A stretch of DNA of 64,000 nucleotides from Dermatemys mawii (GCA_007922305.1 ML677342.1:1032950-1096949), one strand, 5' to 3'; positions 46,233 through 59,345 are shown, counted from the first letter of the stretch. The notes: generated by a model from the sequence alone, not told the origin. A program made the numbers and translations.

Positions 46233-46905
46233 TGGGTGTGGGCAAACTATGGCCTGCAGGCCACATCCGGCCCACAGGACCTTCCTGCCCAGCCCCCGAG
46301 GCTCCTTCTGGCCCCTCCCTCTCTTTCCCCCCTTCCCTGGTGCCTCAGCATGCCACGCGGGCAGTGCTCTGGGAGGCAGGGCTGCACGCTCCAGCAGGGA
46401 AGTGTGGAATCAGACACGTGGAGCCAGACATACTGCTTTGAGCAGCATGGTAAAGGGGCTTGGAGGTAGGATAAGGGGGAAAGGGGTGGAGGATGGGACT
46501 GAGGTTCTGGGGAGGCGGTCAGGGGGTTGGATAGGCGTGGGAGTCCTGGGGTGGGGCGGGGGGATTGATAGGGGTTGGGTCAGTCAGGGAGCAGCGGGGG
46601 TTGGGTGGGGCCCTAGGGGGCAGATAAGGTGGGTGGGGGTCTTTGGAGCAGGTGGTCGGGGGATTTAGATGTGGGGGGGGCCCAAAGTGGTGATTAGGGA
46701 CAGATGTGTCTGAGGGGCGATGGTCAGGAGACAAGGAGCAGGGGGAGTTGGATGGGTTGGGAATTCTGAGGGGAGCAGGAAGTGGGAGGGTGTTGGATGG
46801 GGGCGGGGCCAGGCTGTTTGGGGAGGCACCACCCTCCCTACCCAGCCCTCCATACAATTTTGCAATCCCAATGTGGCCCTTGGGCCAAAAAGTTTGCCCA
46901 CCCCG
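46233..46905. mobile_element. hAT-type MITE with G-rich core
   Basis: The ends TGGGTGTGGGCAAACTATGG and CCAAAAAGTTTGCCCACCCC are inverted repeats. The flanking 8-mers GTCCAACA (46225-46232) and GTCCAATA (46906-46913) match at 7 of 8. The core (about 46440-46830) is a long G-rich tract on the plus strand. Frames in it are compositional artefacts. Confidence 0.88.
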
Positions 46906-48042
46906 GTCCAATACGTTGTTCCATCATTTAGATTTGTACATTATATACCTATATAGATTGTTCCAACTTCCTTTCTTTCATTATGAAATATTTGATACAA
47001 AAAGTCAAACTATTTCTAAAGCTATTAATTTTTAACATTTAAAATTAAATCCGTTTCCCTTCCACTAGTGATATTTTACTTAGACTCAATCTACTCATTG
47101 ATGGAGACAACAATTATTATTGTTTATTTAGATAGCAATTTATGCATTTGAGTTAAACTTGAAAATTCGATGTATGCTGTTGGGAAAATAGTTCTTGAGA
47201 AGGGAATGCTCTGGGATAGCAGGACAAATTTCTGAATTAGCAATAGGATGCTGTCTTTTACTATAGATCACAGGTTTTAATCCAGGCTATGTTAATAGAG
47301 ACCACAAGTTACGTCCATCTATTTGGTGATGTATCTTAAATAAGTTGGTGGTTTTTATAATTGTCTAATATCTGCATTATAAAATCCATCATCCCGGTTG
47401 GTACCCGTATTATCAATCTCAGATGAGAAATGAAGGATTTAATAGACATGGAGACTAAAGAAATATCAGATTCCCAGAAGGGGTCCCTGCAAAGTTGTTT
47501 GAAACCTGTAGTGGGGCAGACTGGGAAGTTTACACTCCTATTGCCATGCAGTGCCTGTTCTGTGAATAGAGAACTTTAGTTTCTAATGCTGTCTATTTTA
47601 CACCTTCTTCCATTTTTAAGGGGGGAGGAAGGAGAAAGCTTTCCTTTAAATGATAGTCATTTATGCAACACTTAGCTTTTTAATATCCTGATGGCTTTCA
47701 AAGGAAGGTACTTAGAGACTAAAAGTGTCATGAAAGTGATGCTCTTTCTTTGATGGGAGGGGTTAACTCTGTCACGTTTCGGGTTTTTTGTTGTTTTTTT
47801 TAAAGATATGTACAGCCTCTACTATTGTCTCTCTGCTCTGCTGATGTCAGAGTTAATGGTGCACATGTGGTTTCTAAAAGGAGAGGGGCTGAAATCTGAA
47901 GGGGGGGATGATGTTTTAGAATTATCTTATTAAAAGTTCCAATGCTAATATAATAGCCTGAGTGACTTCCTTAGGGAGTAACAAACACTATAGCATATGT
48001 TCCTGGTTAGGGTGTTGCCAAGGAGGGGTATGTTTGAGACAT

Positions 48043-48442
48043 NNNNNNNNNNNNNNNNNNNNNNNNNNNNNNNNNNNNNNNNNNNNNNNNNNNNNNNNNN
48101 NNNNNNNNNNNNNNNNNNNNNNNNNNNNNNNNNNNNNNNNNNNNNNNNNNNNNNNNNNNNNNNNNNNNNNNNNNNNNNNNNNNNNNNNNNNNNNNNNNNN
48201 NNNNNNNNNNNNNNNNNNNNNNNNNNNNNNNNNNNNNNNNNNNNNNNNNNNNNNNNNNNNNNNNNNNNNNNNNNNNNNNNNNNNNNNNNNNNNNNNNNNN
48301 NNNNNNNNNNNNNNNNNNNNNNNNNNNNNNNNNNNNNNNNNNNNNNNNNNNNNNNNNNNNNNNNNNNNNNNNNNNNNNNNNNNNNNNNNNNNNNNNNNNN
48401 NNNNNNNNNNNNNNNNNNNNNNNNNNNNNNNNNNNNNNNNNN
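48043..48442. other. Assembly gap (400 N)
   Basis: Exactly 400 undetermined bases lie within ARB2A intron 3. Open frames that appear to run across the gap are meaningless. Confidence 1.
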
Positions 48443-49346
48443 TTGATTATTTATATATGTACTGTAGTGCATTTTTATGTCATAATCTGTATGTTTCTAT
48501 TTATGAAGAAGTAAGCTGTTTTATTTTCTGCTTTGTAGAATTTGAGATGATGGGGTTTCCAAACATTTTTGGAATACTTGAAAATAAACTATAGTTTTTA
48601 CAAGATATTTGCTATGATTCCTTAGGGAGAAAAGAACTTCATCAGTAACCTGCTTTAAAACAAGCTATACTGAGTAGTAACTAGCTAAGAAGGAACAACT
48701 GAGTCTAGAAATTTAAAAAATGTAGAAGTCTTGACTTACAGTATGGTGGTGATTCCGTGAAGAGAGGGTTATTGGGACCTGACGTATTGGATATGAACTT
48801 AGGAAGGAACATTTCCCTGGAGGTTAGTAATTGGAAAAATATACTGAAACTCAGGTAATGGCAGGGCTGAGAAAGTCAAACCTCTTCTATTATTAAATGA
48901 GCAGGTTTATAGGCAGGTACACTGAAGACAACAGAAAGCTTTCAAATGTTTTGTTTGCAGCTTCAGGAGTTTTCAAAACTAATCTTACTCCTTTTAAATA
49001 ACATGTTCATGCAAATAATTCTTTATCAAAGCTTATCATTCACAAAGAGATATCAGCTGAGTTTGTCTTTGTATTCATGTTGCAGAGAAGGAAAAATTCT
49101 GCTAATAAGCCATTCTTCTATCATTCAGATATTTCAACGTTTTATGATGATATGCTTAGATATTGTTTTTAATCACTTCTCTTCTTAAACACAACTTTAT
49201 ACCACCTTTTGTGGCCATAACATTTTGTTTTTTATTTTGGCTAATAAGTTGAAATATAATTGGTAGAATATCTGATATACTTCTCCCTGTCCCAATCTGC
49301 TTCTTTGTGGGCTGCCATTTTATTCCTCAGTCATCTCCATCTAATC

Positions 49347-49689
49347 TGGTGGTTCTCAAACTTATTGTTTGCGCGATCCCTTTTGCAAAGCCGCGTGCGC
49401 TCATGACCCATGTATGTTGGCTGTAATGCTGCCAAATTGAATCCTTCCACTTTTGATGGCACTTCAACAGACATACCATGCGTGTGTGTGGAGCCACCGA
49501 AAAAGAAAACTATCACTTTGGGCACACTGATGCGCATGGTATGTCCACCGAAATGCTGCTGAAGGCAGACGCATTCGATTGAGCTTTTTTCAGTGGCGTC
49601 GGGGGGCTCGCAACCCCCCCCCGGAATCAGATCGCGACCCCCTCCCTCCCCCCCGGAATCGGGACGTGACCCCAGTTTGAAAACCGCTG
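49347..49689. mobile_element. hAT-type MITE
   Basis: The ends are TGGTGGTTCTCAAACTTA and AGTTTGAAAACCGCTG. The 8-mers ATCTAATC (49339-49346) and ACCTAATC (49690-49697) match at 7 of 8. The body has an internal inverted motif (ACATACCATGCGTG... CGCATGGTATGT) and a C-rich tail. Confidence 0.88.
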
Positions 49690-50416
49690 ACCTAATCTGT
49701 TCCTTCATTTGTAACTGAATGTGCTACTGTTCTTCAGCTGTGAAGCTAAGAGACTAATGTTGCTCTACAAAAAAAATTGCTGTGGTGTGCACATTCTTCT
49801 TGTACGTGATGCATCATTTTTCTACTATTAGCTCAAGGTGTAAGAATTTCAAGGTGTGTCCTGAACTAAGGTCCGCCTCTTGATTGCATTGTTGTACTAT
49901 GGCATTTGACTTGTAACTAAAACTATGTTTTAGACTGAGATTAAGAGCTTAATTTTCAAAAGCTCTTTTCCTTTTTACATTGAAATGTTCCACTCACAAT
50001 CTTTGCACGTGCGATTTAATTGAGTACAAATGAGTAATGGTTGGTTGGTACAAATCAGATTGTTAGCTATTTGGTTGTTAATTCTTCATTTTGGGTACAC
50101 TTTTAGGCATTTCAGATATTAGTTGTGTAACAAATCGCCAAGCTGAAATTTGAGCCTAAAGCCCAATATGTCACCTTTTGTGCTCCATTTGATTCAGAGG
50201 CGAACGTGAACTAGAAGTGAATATGATAGTGGTCTTGCTGCGGTTCATTTGGTTTAAGTGCCTTACGTTGTAATTAAGGAGGAAGAAAGAATAATGTGAA
50301 TGAAAGTGGTTTTGCTTTCAGATGAACGTGTTTTGCATTCAATAGTGAATTGTTATCTCTGCTTTTAAAACTCTTAAAATGTATATTTAAAACTAATATT
50401 ATTGTTTCTTTTTTAG

Positions 50417-50517
50417 AGGGGCAATTAAGGCATTTAAAAACTGGGGAGCCATTTGTTTTTAACTACCGTGAAGATTTGCATAGATGGAACCAAAAGCGCT
50501 ACGAAGCTCTTGGAGAG
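50417..50517 (+). CDS. ARB2A (FAM172A) exon 4
   Basis: The acceptor TTTTTTAG ends at 50416 and the donor GAGAG|GTATAT follows 50517. With the base carried over from exon 3 it encodes [20 protein letters not shown] and then [14 protein letters not shown], matching vertebrate FAM172A apart from L for I after RH in the human protein as I recall it. The exon ends in phase 0. Exons 2-4 together give the first 103 of roughly 416 residues. The following exon (human IITKYVYELLE...) was not found before 64000, in keeping with the very long introns of this gene. Confidence 0.95.
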
Positions 50518-50877
50518 GTATATGCTGTGTGTGTGTACACTGTGTGCTGTAGTTTTCCTCTGTGTATTAAAATATAATAAAAGTGAAATTATTTTAATTA
50601 CTACTTGTTTTTTAAAAAGTTCTGCATTTTAATTCTTTAACAATAATTTAAATTTACTGTATAATTTTATAATGTTGCAGTTTAAGTCCTGGACTACATC
50701 TTTTGACCCTGTTTGTGTTTAAAGTAGAATATAGTTTGGACTGTACAAACAGAAAAGAGTCTCTTCCTTTCACCCACAGAAGTGGGCCCAAGAAAAGATG
50801 TAATGTCAGCCACCTTATATGTGTAATATCTGGAACCAACGCAGCTTCAACAACACTGTAAACAAACATTTTCACTA

Positions 50878-51064
50878 CAGTGGAACCCCACAATACAACG
50901 ACGATTGGGATCCAGAAATACCGATTGCAATAAACGTGGGGTCGCGGTATTGCGGGGTTCTGCTGCATCAAAGCAGCTCCTGCTGCCGCCATCAGGAGCC
51001 CCATATGCCCCGCATTATAAGCAGATTCGTGCTATTGCGGGGTTGGTATTGCGGGGTTCCACTG
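50878..51064. mobile_element. Tigger/mariner-type MITE
   Basis: CAGTGGAACCCCACAATAC at the left pairs with GTATTGCGGGGTTCCACTG at the right. It is flanked by TA (50876-50877 and 51065-51066). At 187 bp it has no coding capacity. The GGTATTGCGGGGTTC motif is also present inside, at about 50946-50960. Confidence 0.9.
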
Positions 51065-52530
51065 TACCACAGAAAGTTTCTTCTCACCACAGAAGTCAGG
51101 GGTTGTGTCCTGAGATTAGATTCAATTTATTACAGAGTTGATAGAACCCTTAGCGTGCAGGTACAGAGTTAATATATTTGCAAAAGCAAGTATTTAGAAC
51201 TATGAGTATGATTAGTCATAATTAAAATAGGATTTTTTTCTACAGATCTCCTTTAAGTTAAAGAACAGCTTTGTCTCAGCAGCATTAAAAATAAGCTTTT
51301 ATCTGCTACTAATTTTCTCCATAGTTGCAAAGATGAGCATCATTTATTTGAACTACTAAGAGAATGGAGCTGTTTACGTAGTATAAATAAAAGCATAGAT
51401 AAGTAGTTGAGGACCTGTAAGTTATTGAGGATGGGAGCATTAAGTAGTTTGCATTTGGAAGGACAGAAGCTTAAATTAACCAAATTCTGATGATAGGTTG
51501 GATGTGACCCAAAGGCATTAGTGGCCCAGTCCAGCAACCCTTACTCATGTAAGCTGCTGGATCAGCTTCCAAATAAAATCTGCCTGTGGGCAGTGGAAAT
51601 CCTTTTCCAACTGCAGTTATATATTCTTTATCACTAAATATTTCAGATGCAGCCTGACTAGCTAGCCCTTATAACAAACTAAATATGTACTGTCCAGAAT
51701 GGCAAAATGTTTGCATGCCTCTGTCACTTATGTGCCGTTAGTTCGGTGTGTGTGTGTGTTATTTTTTTTAAATGGTGGGAACACCTACCTTTACTGAGAT
51801 AGCATAAAGTAAATCAAGAGTGGTGGAATATTTTTCTGAATTTATTTAATATGTCAAGAGTATGCCAAGGATCTACAAAGAATGTAGAAATTTTCATCAT
51901 GATGTAGAAGAATGTTCATCACTTATGAATATCAGCCTTGAGTGGAAAACGTAATCCTTTGACGTGTTAAAATCATCCTTGTATTACATAATCGTGATAC
52001 AATTCTGTATCTTTTAAATTTGTCTTGATTTTAATTTTGCATTCTAATAGATCTGCTGCTGCTTCTACTCTGTTTCTATTTAATTATGTTATTTTAAGAA
52101 TCTGAGGCAACACTGAGGACCATCAGCTCTTCAACCAGTCATGAACTGCAAGAAAATGCCAACCATACTGGTTATCCATGCTTAAATAAAGTATTCATTT
52201 TAAAAAAATCCTATGTTAAAAATACCACTATTGGTTGCAGAGTCAAGCACTTAAAATTTAGGAAATGGCAAAATCATTCACATTCTTTTCCCTGCCTCAG
52301 TTACTATTCATTTTCTTTAATAGTGGTAGTTCATTATCATAAATTACTATGAATAGACATTGGTCTAGGTAAAGAGCATGTGAATGACATATAACCTGGT
52401 AGTTAATACACCCAGGTAGAATGGGGAGACCCAAGTTGAAGTGTCTACTTCACTGACTATTTTATTATTTATAAAATTTGGTACAGCTTCAACAAGAAAG
52501 ATACTGAGGGGCTCACACCAGAATATCCCG

Positions 52531-52663
52531 TAACCCAGTGGCTAGGCCACTCTCCAGCTATGTGGAAGACATATGTTCAGATCCCTTCTGCACATCAGGC
52601 AGGCAGGGGGAATTGAAACCACATCTCCCACATTCCAGGTGAGTGCCCTAACCACTGGGCTGA
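52531..52663. mobile_element. Foldback tRNA-like SINE
   Basis: The left arm, CCAGTGGCTAGGCCACTCTC... GTTCAGATCCC, has tRNA-type A and B boxes. The right arm is its inverted partner (CCCTAACCACTGGGCTGA read back gives CAGCCCAGTGGTTAGGG). Both strands thus carry a pol III-like promoter pointing inwards. It matches a family of inverted tRNA-like repeats I know from turtles. Confidence 0.65.
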
Positions 52664-55600
52664 AAGTTAAAAAGAGGGAGCAGTGGGACTGGCACTATTC
52701 CCACCTCCTCTTTCTCTGGCCAATTTGTGAATAGAATCTCAGTCTTTGGTGTGGGGGGGGAAAGTCTCTGACATAAAACAATCTCTTGCCAAATTTCAAG
52801 TCCCGGCGCAAGACATGGCGGTGCTTGAGTTTCTCAATGAGACAGTTTTCTGAGATTTTTTTTAACGTGCACAACGATATTTTTTTTCCTAACCTCATTC
52901 TCAGATACGACTGAACTGTTTTAGTTAAAATGTTAATTCATTCTGAGGCAGATAGGTAACTTGGCTAATTTCATCCCAAATGACTAAAGTTTTGCAAAAT
53001 TATAAGTAACTGAAAATGGAGTGTTATAATGGAAAGAGGAGGGCAAACCTTAACTATAGCCTCTGTTCCCTGTGCCAGCACAATAATATATTTCTTTGCA
53101 ATTGGATTCCTTTTTTCTGCCCCTGAAATCAAAAGGCTCATTTTGAAACAAATGACTTTAATAATAGGGAGTAGAGGGGCTGGAAACGCTCTAAGTAATC
53201 AACAGGTGTTTAACTTTTAATAGTTTGTTTACCATGAACTTTGTTTTTTAGTGAATAAAGAAGGTGCAGAGACAATTAGTCATTTTTTGCTCTAACAGCT
53301 ATTCAAAGAATGAAGACCACTAAATAGTACCTAAGAAAAGTTAAATTTAAATATAAGTGCATGTCTTAGCTGCTTGCACTATTCATGTGTATATATTAAA
53401 TCCACTTTTGAAAACCTGATGTTTGGAAAGACTTTTACTAAAGAGATTATGTCAGATGTGCATCAGTGAATCCTTCCAGTTTGTAGGCAGCAAGTGGCGG
53501 TAGGTTCATCATAGTGACATGACAGTATGCAGGGTTCAGAGAGCGTTTCATAATTATTGTTAGCACGTTTCTTGAAAGATGTGATGAACGTCTCATAAAA
53601 CCCAGATGGGAGTGTGTTACATTGTTGATAAATGTGTTTTTACATTTTTAAATTGAAAAATGGTGAAAAACAGAAAAGATACAATAAGGCAGATGGTTGT
53701 TTATAACTACTGGCAAGTTGCTGTGATTTGAAGAATGTTAGTTAGTTAAAAAGGGGGGAAAAGTCGGGGGGGGGAGGGTTTCTTAAATGTTTCTTAAAAT
53801 AAAACCTTTTTAGGAACTTTCTTAATCAGAATTGGATCCACTCTTGCCGTCCTAGGTTTGCCATCCTAGGCTGACATTGAGTATTTCAGCACTTAGCAGA
53901 CTTGTGCACATACCATTTTCATGCAGTTGGAAGACTTAAGGATAAAAATAAAGTGTGAAATCTTCAACTGTTTAATAGCATGGTCACGATAGATTTGAGT
54001 AGCATGTATTCTCTTTCAGCCTTTGGGGTTTTTTTTTTTCTTTTTAGGTTTTTCTCTTTTGAAATAACTTCTATCTAAATATAGTTTTACCTCTGCTTTT
54101 TATTGCTTCTAATGAAAATGCAGATATTCATTGCACAGCAAAATAAGATTTATTTACCATATTCGTTGTTCACATAGATGTTCTATTCATTGTGAGACAA
54201 ATACCAGAAACATCACTGTGCACAGAGGAGAAAAAAAAAGTGAGGGTATAAAGTCTGCCCACTATTTGTGGGAGAAGAGATGAACAAACAAGTTGCTTTT
54301 CTGTTAGATAGGTGGAAAGCAGAAACATTATAAAAGAGCAGTTCTTAAACAGAACACAGATCAACATGGTGTGGTAGTGAAAGCACACTGATTTCATTTT
54401 CACTAGATGGTTCGATTTCGGTGATTCCATTTCATTGTGTGTGTTTAGTGTCCTTTTTCGTCCAGAATTGTCAGAAGTTTTTGTGTAGAGGACATCTCCC
54501 ACCGCAGAAAAATGTCATATTACTTTACCTGGAGTTTTCTGGAAACAAGATAGATGTGGAGAACCCCTTCATCAATAAAATATTTTAAAATCCATTTATA
54601 TTTATTATTCTCCTCCTTTGAGCTGCAGAACTCAGGAAAAATTAGTGAAATGTTGTTTACATTTTTAATTCCTTTACTAGATGTTCTCCGTGTTCCTAGA
54701 ATCATTAAGATTAACAAATACAGTACTTTCAGCAGCAGACTCTTTTTTCAGTTTTCTGGGAACATCTTGAGATATACAGTAACCTTTGATGTTCCAGATT
54801 CAACAGAACAGGGTTTTTGTTTTATAGAAGATATTAGCTCTTTCTTGGTTCAGGCATGTTGTTCTGTATGGTGATCTGCCCACTGGGGGATTGCCTTTCA
54901 GTTTTACCAGTCTAATTTACTGTTTAATGTTAATGATGGAGAGTTTAAGTAGCATAGTTCATACTTTATTATCAAGACCCTGGAACTTGTACAGTGGATC
55001 ATATTCCTGTACATTTCACAATTTGTTCACAGCTGAGAAATTTACAGTAGAATTCATTCCTTGATTTAGAATTATGCATAAGAATCTTAACTTTTCAGAT
55101 GAAAAGTGAGACAATTCTATTCCTTTTGATAATCTTCCGAAAGTAAATCATTGTACCGTTGTATTCCTGAATCTTCAGTTTGCCAGATGAAGTGTTCAGA
55201 AGTGGGAACTGCTCGATTCATATCAGTTAACACACAAACTCAGTGACAATTAAATGTTCACATCAGCTACTTCAGTGCTGTCACTGAAACAGAAATACCC
55301 ACTTAATGTGCTCACTGTTGTTGGATATGGTAGTGAATATTGGGGAAGTGGAGCAGGTGGACACTGTCACAAGTTGGTTAGGTCGAAAACAAAGTTCAAG
55401 CTCTCCTATCTCCACCCAAAGAGTTTTTTAAGTTCACTTACTGCCTGTCCACAAGTGGGAGGGGAAGTAGAGAAGCATCTCTTCCCTGGGGCCAAAAGCA
55501 TCAACTGCTTCCTGCTTGCCAGAACTCCAAACTTACCTGTCTAGAAGCCAAAACTTTAACTTGTTTTAACCTAGTTGACAAAACCTTCAGCTTTCCGCTG

Positions 55601-55860
55601 ACAACTTCTGCAGTGCAGTTGTACTTTGTCAGCGTGAACTTCTCAGGCACATGGTAAAATAAAATGTTATTCATTTTGATAAATTCGGTGGAAACTGCTG
55701 ATGATAAAGATTTTTACATTTAATTTAATTAAATGATGCTGCTATAGAATGTCCAGTCTGCCTTACTAATGAGGGCCTTTGAAATAGGATTTAGGTTCAG
55801 CCACAGTTTATGGAAGGGAAGTCTAAATCTTCCAGCAGCTCTCTAAGGGAGAAAAGCTGA

Positions 55861-56151
55861 GGTCTGGTCTCTATTATAGACCTATATCAGTATAACTACG
55901 TTGTTCAGGGGTGTGAAAAATCACTTTGAGCGATGTAGTTATACTGACCTAATCCTCCCCTGACCCCAGCAACATGAAGACAGGGCTGTGTCTGCAGGAG
56001 ATCTCCCACTGACACAGCTATCTCCTCTTGGGGAGGTGGATTAACTACACTGACAGGAGAGCTCTCTACTGTTGGCATAGTGTCTTCGTTAAAGCACTAC
56101 AGTACACAGCTGGATCGGTGCAGATGCACCGTTTTAAATGTAGACGTGCCC
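55861..56151. mobile_element. Harbinger-type MITE
   Basis: The ends are GGTCTGGTCTCTAT and the complement of GGGCACGTCTACAT. TGA is repeated exactly on both sides (55858-55860, 56152-56154). The inside has paired TATAACTACGTTGTTCAG and GCGATGTAGTTATAC motifs. Confidence 0.8.
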
Positions 56152-56456
56152 TGAGAAAACAAGAGTTCTCTGGCTGCTGGAAAATAGGACAGAAGCTTAA
56201 TTTTTGTACTTCCCCATGTTTTATCCTCTTCCTGCTCAGGAAATTCAAGCAGTTCAAACCACTAATTTCAGCTCTTTGGCATATTGTTCCTGCCATTTCA
56301 GCAGTGGGGGCTTAGTCTGGGGTGGCTAGGGGAAATGCATCCCTTGGACACTTGTGCAGCACCTCCCTTGCTATGTGCCCCCATCCTTGTGAGCTGTGCG
56401 TGTGGGGGTGAGAACAGGGGAGTGCCTCTCCTCTTGTGTGGTGGGTCATTGGCTAG

Positions 56457-57545
56457 TGTGATGGGTTTGGTCACAGATATCCCCTTGGGACTGTCACCTG
56501 GTGTGCTGAAATTACCTCTGAGACCGGTTTCCGTGCCAGCTTAGGACTCGGGAACTCTGCCACAACACAGACTCAGGGTCCCAAAGCTGCAGACTTTAAC
56601 CCAAAACAGCTCAGCAGGTTACCTCTTCATCACCCACACACCCAGTTTCCAGTGGGATCCAAACGCCAAATAAATCCGTTTTACTCTATATAAAGCTTAT
56701 ACAGGGTAAACTCATAAATTGTCTGCCCTCTATAACACTGATAGAGATGCACAGCATTAATCACTTACTCTGGGTTAATTAATAAACAAAAGTGATTTGA
56801 TTAAGTATAAAAAGTAGGATTTAAGTGGTTTCAGGTAATAACAGACAGAACAAAGTAAGTCACCAGGCAAAATACAGCAAAAACACACAAATCTAAGCCT
56901 AATACATTAAGAAACTGATTACAGGTAATATCGCATCGTTCAAGATGTTCCAATAAGCTTTGCCACAGACTAGACTCCTTCCTAGTCTGGGCCCAGTCCT
57001 TTCCCCCAGGTACAGCCCTTGTTAGTTCCAGCAGACATCTCAGGTGGTAAGCAGGGCTTTCTCATGATTGGCTGCCTTTGTCTTGCTCCACCCCCATTTA
57101 CAGCCTTGGCACAAAGTGGGCATCTCTTGTCTCTCTGAGTTCCCACCGCTCCTTCTAAACTGAAAAGTATGAGATTTAAGATGGATTCCATGATCCTGTG
57201 ACAAGGTCATATGTCCTGGGAGACCCCAGCCTCCATTCTTCCTGGGCTTGCCTACACATACACAGGAAGGTTTGCAAATAAACAGAGCCATTTACAGTTC
57301 ATTGATTCTGAAGCACCCTTAATGGCTGCCACCTAGTATGTTTACATCAGTAATACAAGTTTATATCTTAATCATCTATCTCTGGATATAGAAATAATAC
57401 CTGCAAATAGGATGAGCATACTCAGTAGATTATCAGCTTTGTAATGATACCTTCCAAGAGATCTTTTGCATAAAGCATATTCCAGTTTCATCATATTTAC
57501 ATTCATAAGCATATTTTCATAGAGCATATGGAGTGCAATGTCACA
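56457..57545. mobile_element. Solo ERV-type LTR, full length
   Basis: It starts TGTGATGGGTTTGGTCACAG and ends GTGCAATGTCACA, i.e. TG...CA. It is flanked by GCTAG (56452-56456) and GCTGG (57546-57550), a 5-bp duplication with one change. The 1.09-kb interior (AACGCCAAATAAATCCGTTT, GACTAGACTCCTTCCTAGTC, CATAAAGCATATTCCAGTTT) belongs to a long LTR family I recall from turtle genomes. No gag, pol or env sequence is attached. Confidence 0.85.
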
Positions 57546-59224
57546 GCTGGTTCTTAAAGTGCTGAAGAAGCCAATTGCTCCTGCATATCCATGTAAGCTA
57601 CTATATGATCTGTTACTGTTGTTTCCACCAATGTTCCCTCCAATGTTTTTAGTTTAGTGTTAAAACTTGGTTTCTGGATATGCTGTTGTTAATAAGAGTG
57701 GTGTAATAACCTTTTGGTGACAGAAATTTTCCCCTCATCATTGAATCAGCCAATGGGAGGTTTGGGAACTTCTTTCCTCACAGCAGCCTGGAGGTCTGGT
57801 ATGTAAGATATCTTTTATGTTGTTGGTGTAATGTTTGATTTGATTGTGGGTCTGTCTTACATCAACAAAGAAAGGAAAACATTTTTAAAAATAAGTGTTA
57901 TAGTAAAAACAGAAAAGATGGTACAGAAACTCAGGGAAGGTATAATTCCTAATATTACTTTTAAACTTCTATGTTTGAAAATTGACTGAATTTCAATTTT
58001 GGAGTCCCTTCAACTCCTACCATGGTTTCCAGCAGCACATATGGCTTGTCACTTTACTCTTTTATTCCAGAACAGTGACATTTTTTCATTCTGAGATAAA
58101 GTTTGACACTTTTGGAAACTTGTTAGGTGGTCAGAGTCAACACCAAGGGAATCTAAAGTTGGTCACAAAGACCTAGTAGGTTTTTAAAAGTTTTAAACCT
58201 TCTTTACACTAGTGTTTAAAGACATTTCTTAAAATGTATTAGCCAGACACGTTTATAAAGTTGGTTTATTGTCCTTGTGTAGACATACCCTTAATGTCCC
58301 AGTCATTGACCCAATAAACTGTAATACTGGTGGCTAAAACAAAGAGGGCAAATTTTGAATATGAAAAGGTGAAAGTGCTGAGTTTAAGGAGTTTCCTTCC
58401 AACTGGAGTTCTTGCCAATAATGGCTTTTCACATTAGCCCCTAATCTCCCCCTTCCTCCATTGGGACCGCTGGGTTCTATCCAGACAGCTTCTGTCATTG
58501 TTGTCATTTTTAGGATGGAGATGTTGAGCCTGTCGTTCCAAGCTACTGTAACCTCATTTGCCTCTGGTTTTGATTGGATAGGCTGAGGGAGGAAATTTTG
58601 CAACGGGTTTTGTTTTGGATTATTGAAAGGAGGGAGGGTTTGTTTAGATTAATTCCCAACACATTGAATGCTACCATTTCACTGTCAGTATTACTATGGG
58701 ATGCAGGTTGTTGCCCAGAAACCCAGTAAAGGAATACTAGGTAGATCAGTGGTTTGATACTATGGTGATGGTTGTTAGGGAAAAAACTAAGATTGGAAGT
58801 TGTGTCTGAAACATGAACAGAACCTCACCTTAGTAGAAAACCTCTCAGTTGGTACCACTTATATTAGTGCTTGGACCCATAATATAGTATTTAATATTTT
58901 TAGCATAAAACAATTGACAAATGCCACCAATCACATAGCAACCACACAGGAGAACTGACCTAAACTGTAGAATGACTCTAAAAAGTTACTATAGTAGGCT
59001 TCCTACACAGAGATGTGATTTACTAATAATACATGTATAGCGTACATAGCTGTCTCCCAATTTTATACTTTTCTCTATCTGGTAGAAGCAAATCTATAAA
59101 AACAAAAAAAAATGTAGCCGCGATGATAGAAAGTATCAATTCACAGGTCAACAATGAAAATTCTGGGCTTGTTGGTGCTGACCTGAATGTGTATATGAGA
59201 TTAATAATGTCTAATGCTGGTGCA

Positions 59225-59345
59225 CTACATAGCCTTGATATGACAACATTTTGAATGTTGTGTGTAGTTCTGGTTGCAACAATTTAGAGAATGAAGAAAC
59301 AAAGAAAATAGAAAATGCAGTACAAGTAAGATAAAGATTGGAGTC
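59225..59345 (+). mobile_element. Possible CR1 remnant
   Basis: GTGTGTAGTTCTGGTTGCAA resembles the CR1 phrase GTGCAGTTCTGGTCACC, and it is followed by AG-rich text like the next CR1 segment. It is too decayed to place firmly. Confidence 0.3.

Larger units (their letters stand above)
44972..50416 (+). other. Intron 3 of ARB2A
   Basis: A 5.4-kb intron that holds an LTR (45.11 kb), a G-rich hAT MITE (46.23 kb), the assembly gap (48.04 kb) and a further hAT MITE (49.35 kb). The stretches 46914-48042 and 48443-49338 contain nothing I can assign. Confidence 0.8.

Noticed and set aside
46215..47035. Plus and minus frames of 70-140 codons in the G-rich MITE
   Set aside because: Compositional artefacts of a non-coding hAT MITE with clear ends and target duplication.
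47945..48594. Frames of 149-210 codons spanning the N gap
   Set aside because: Most of each frame is undetermined sequence.
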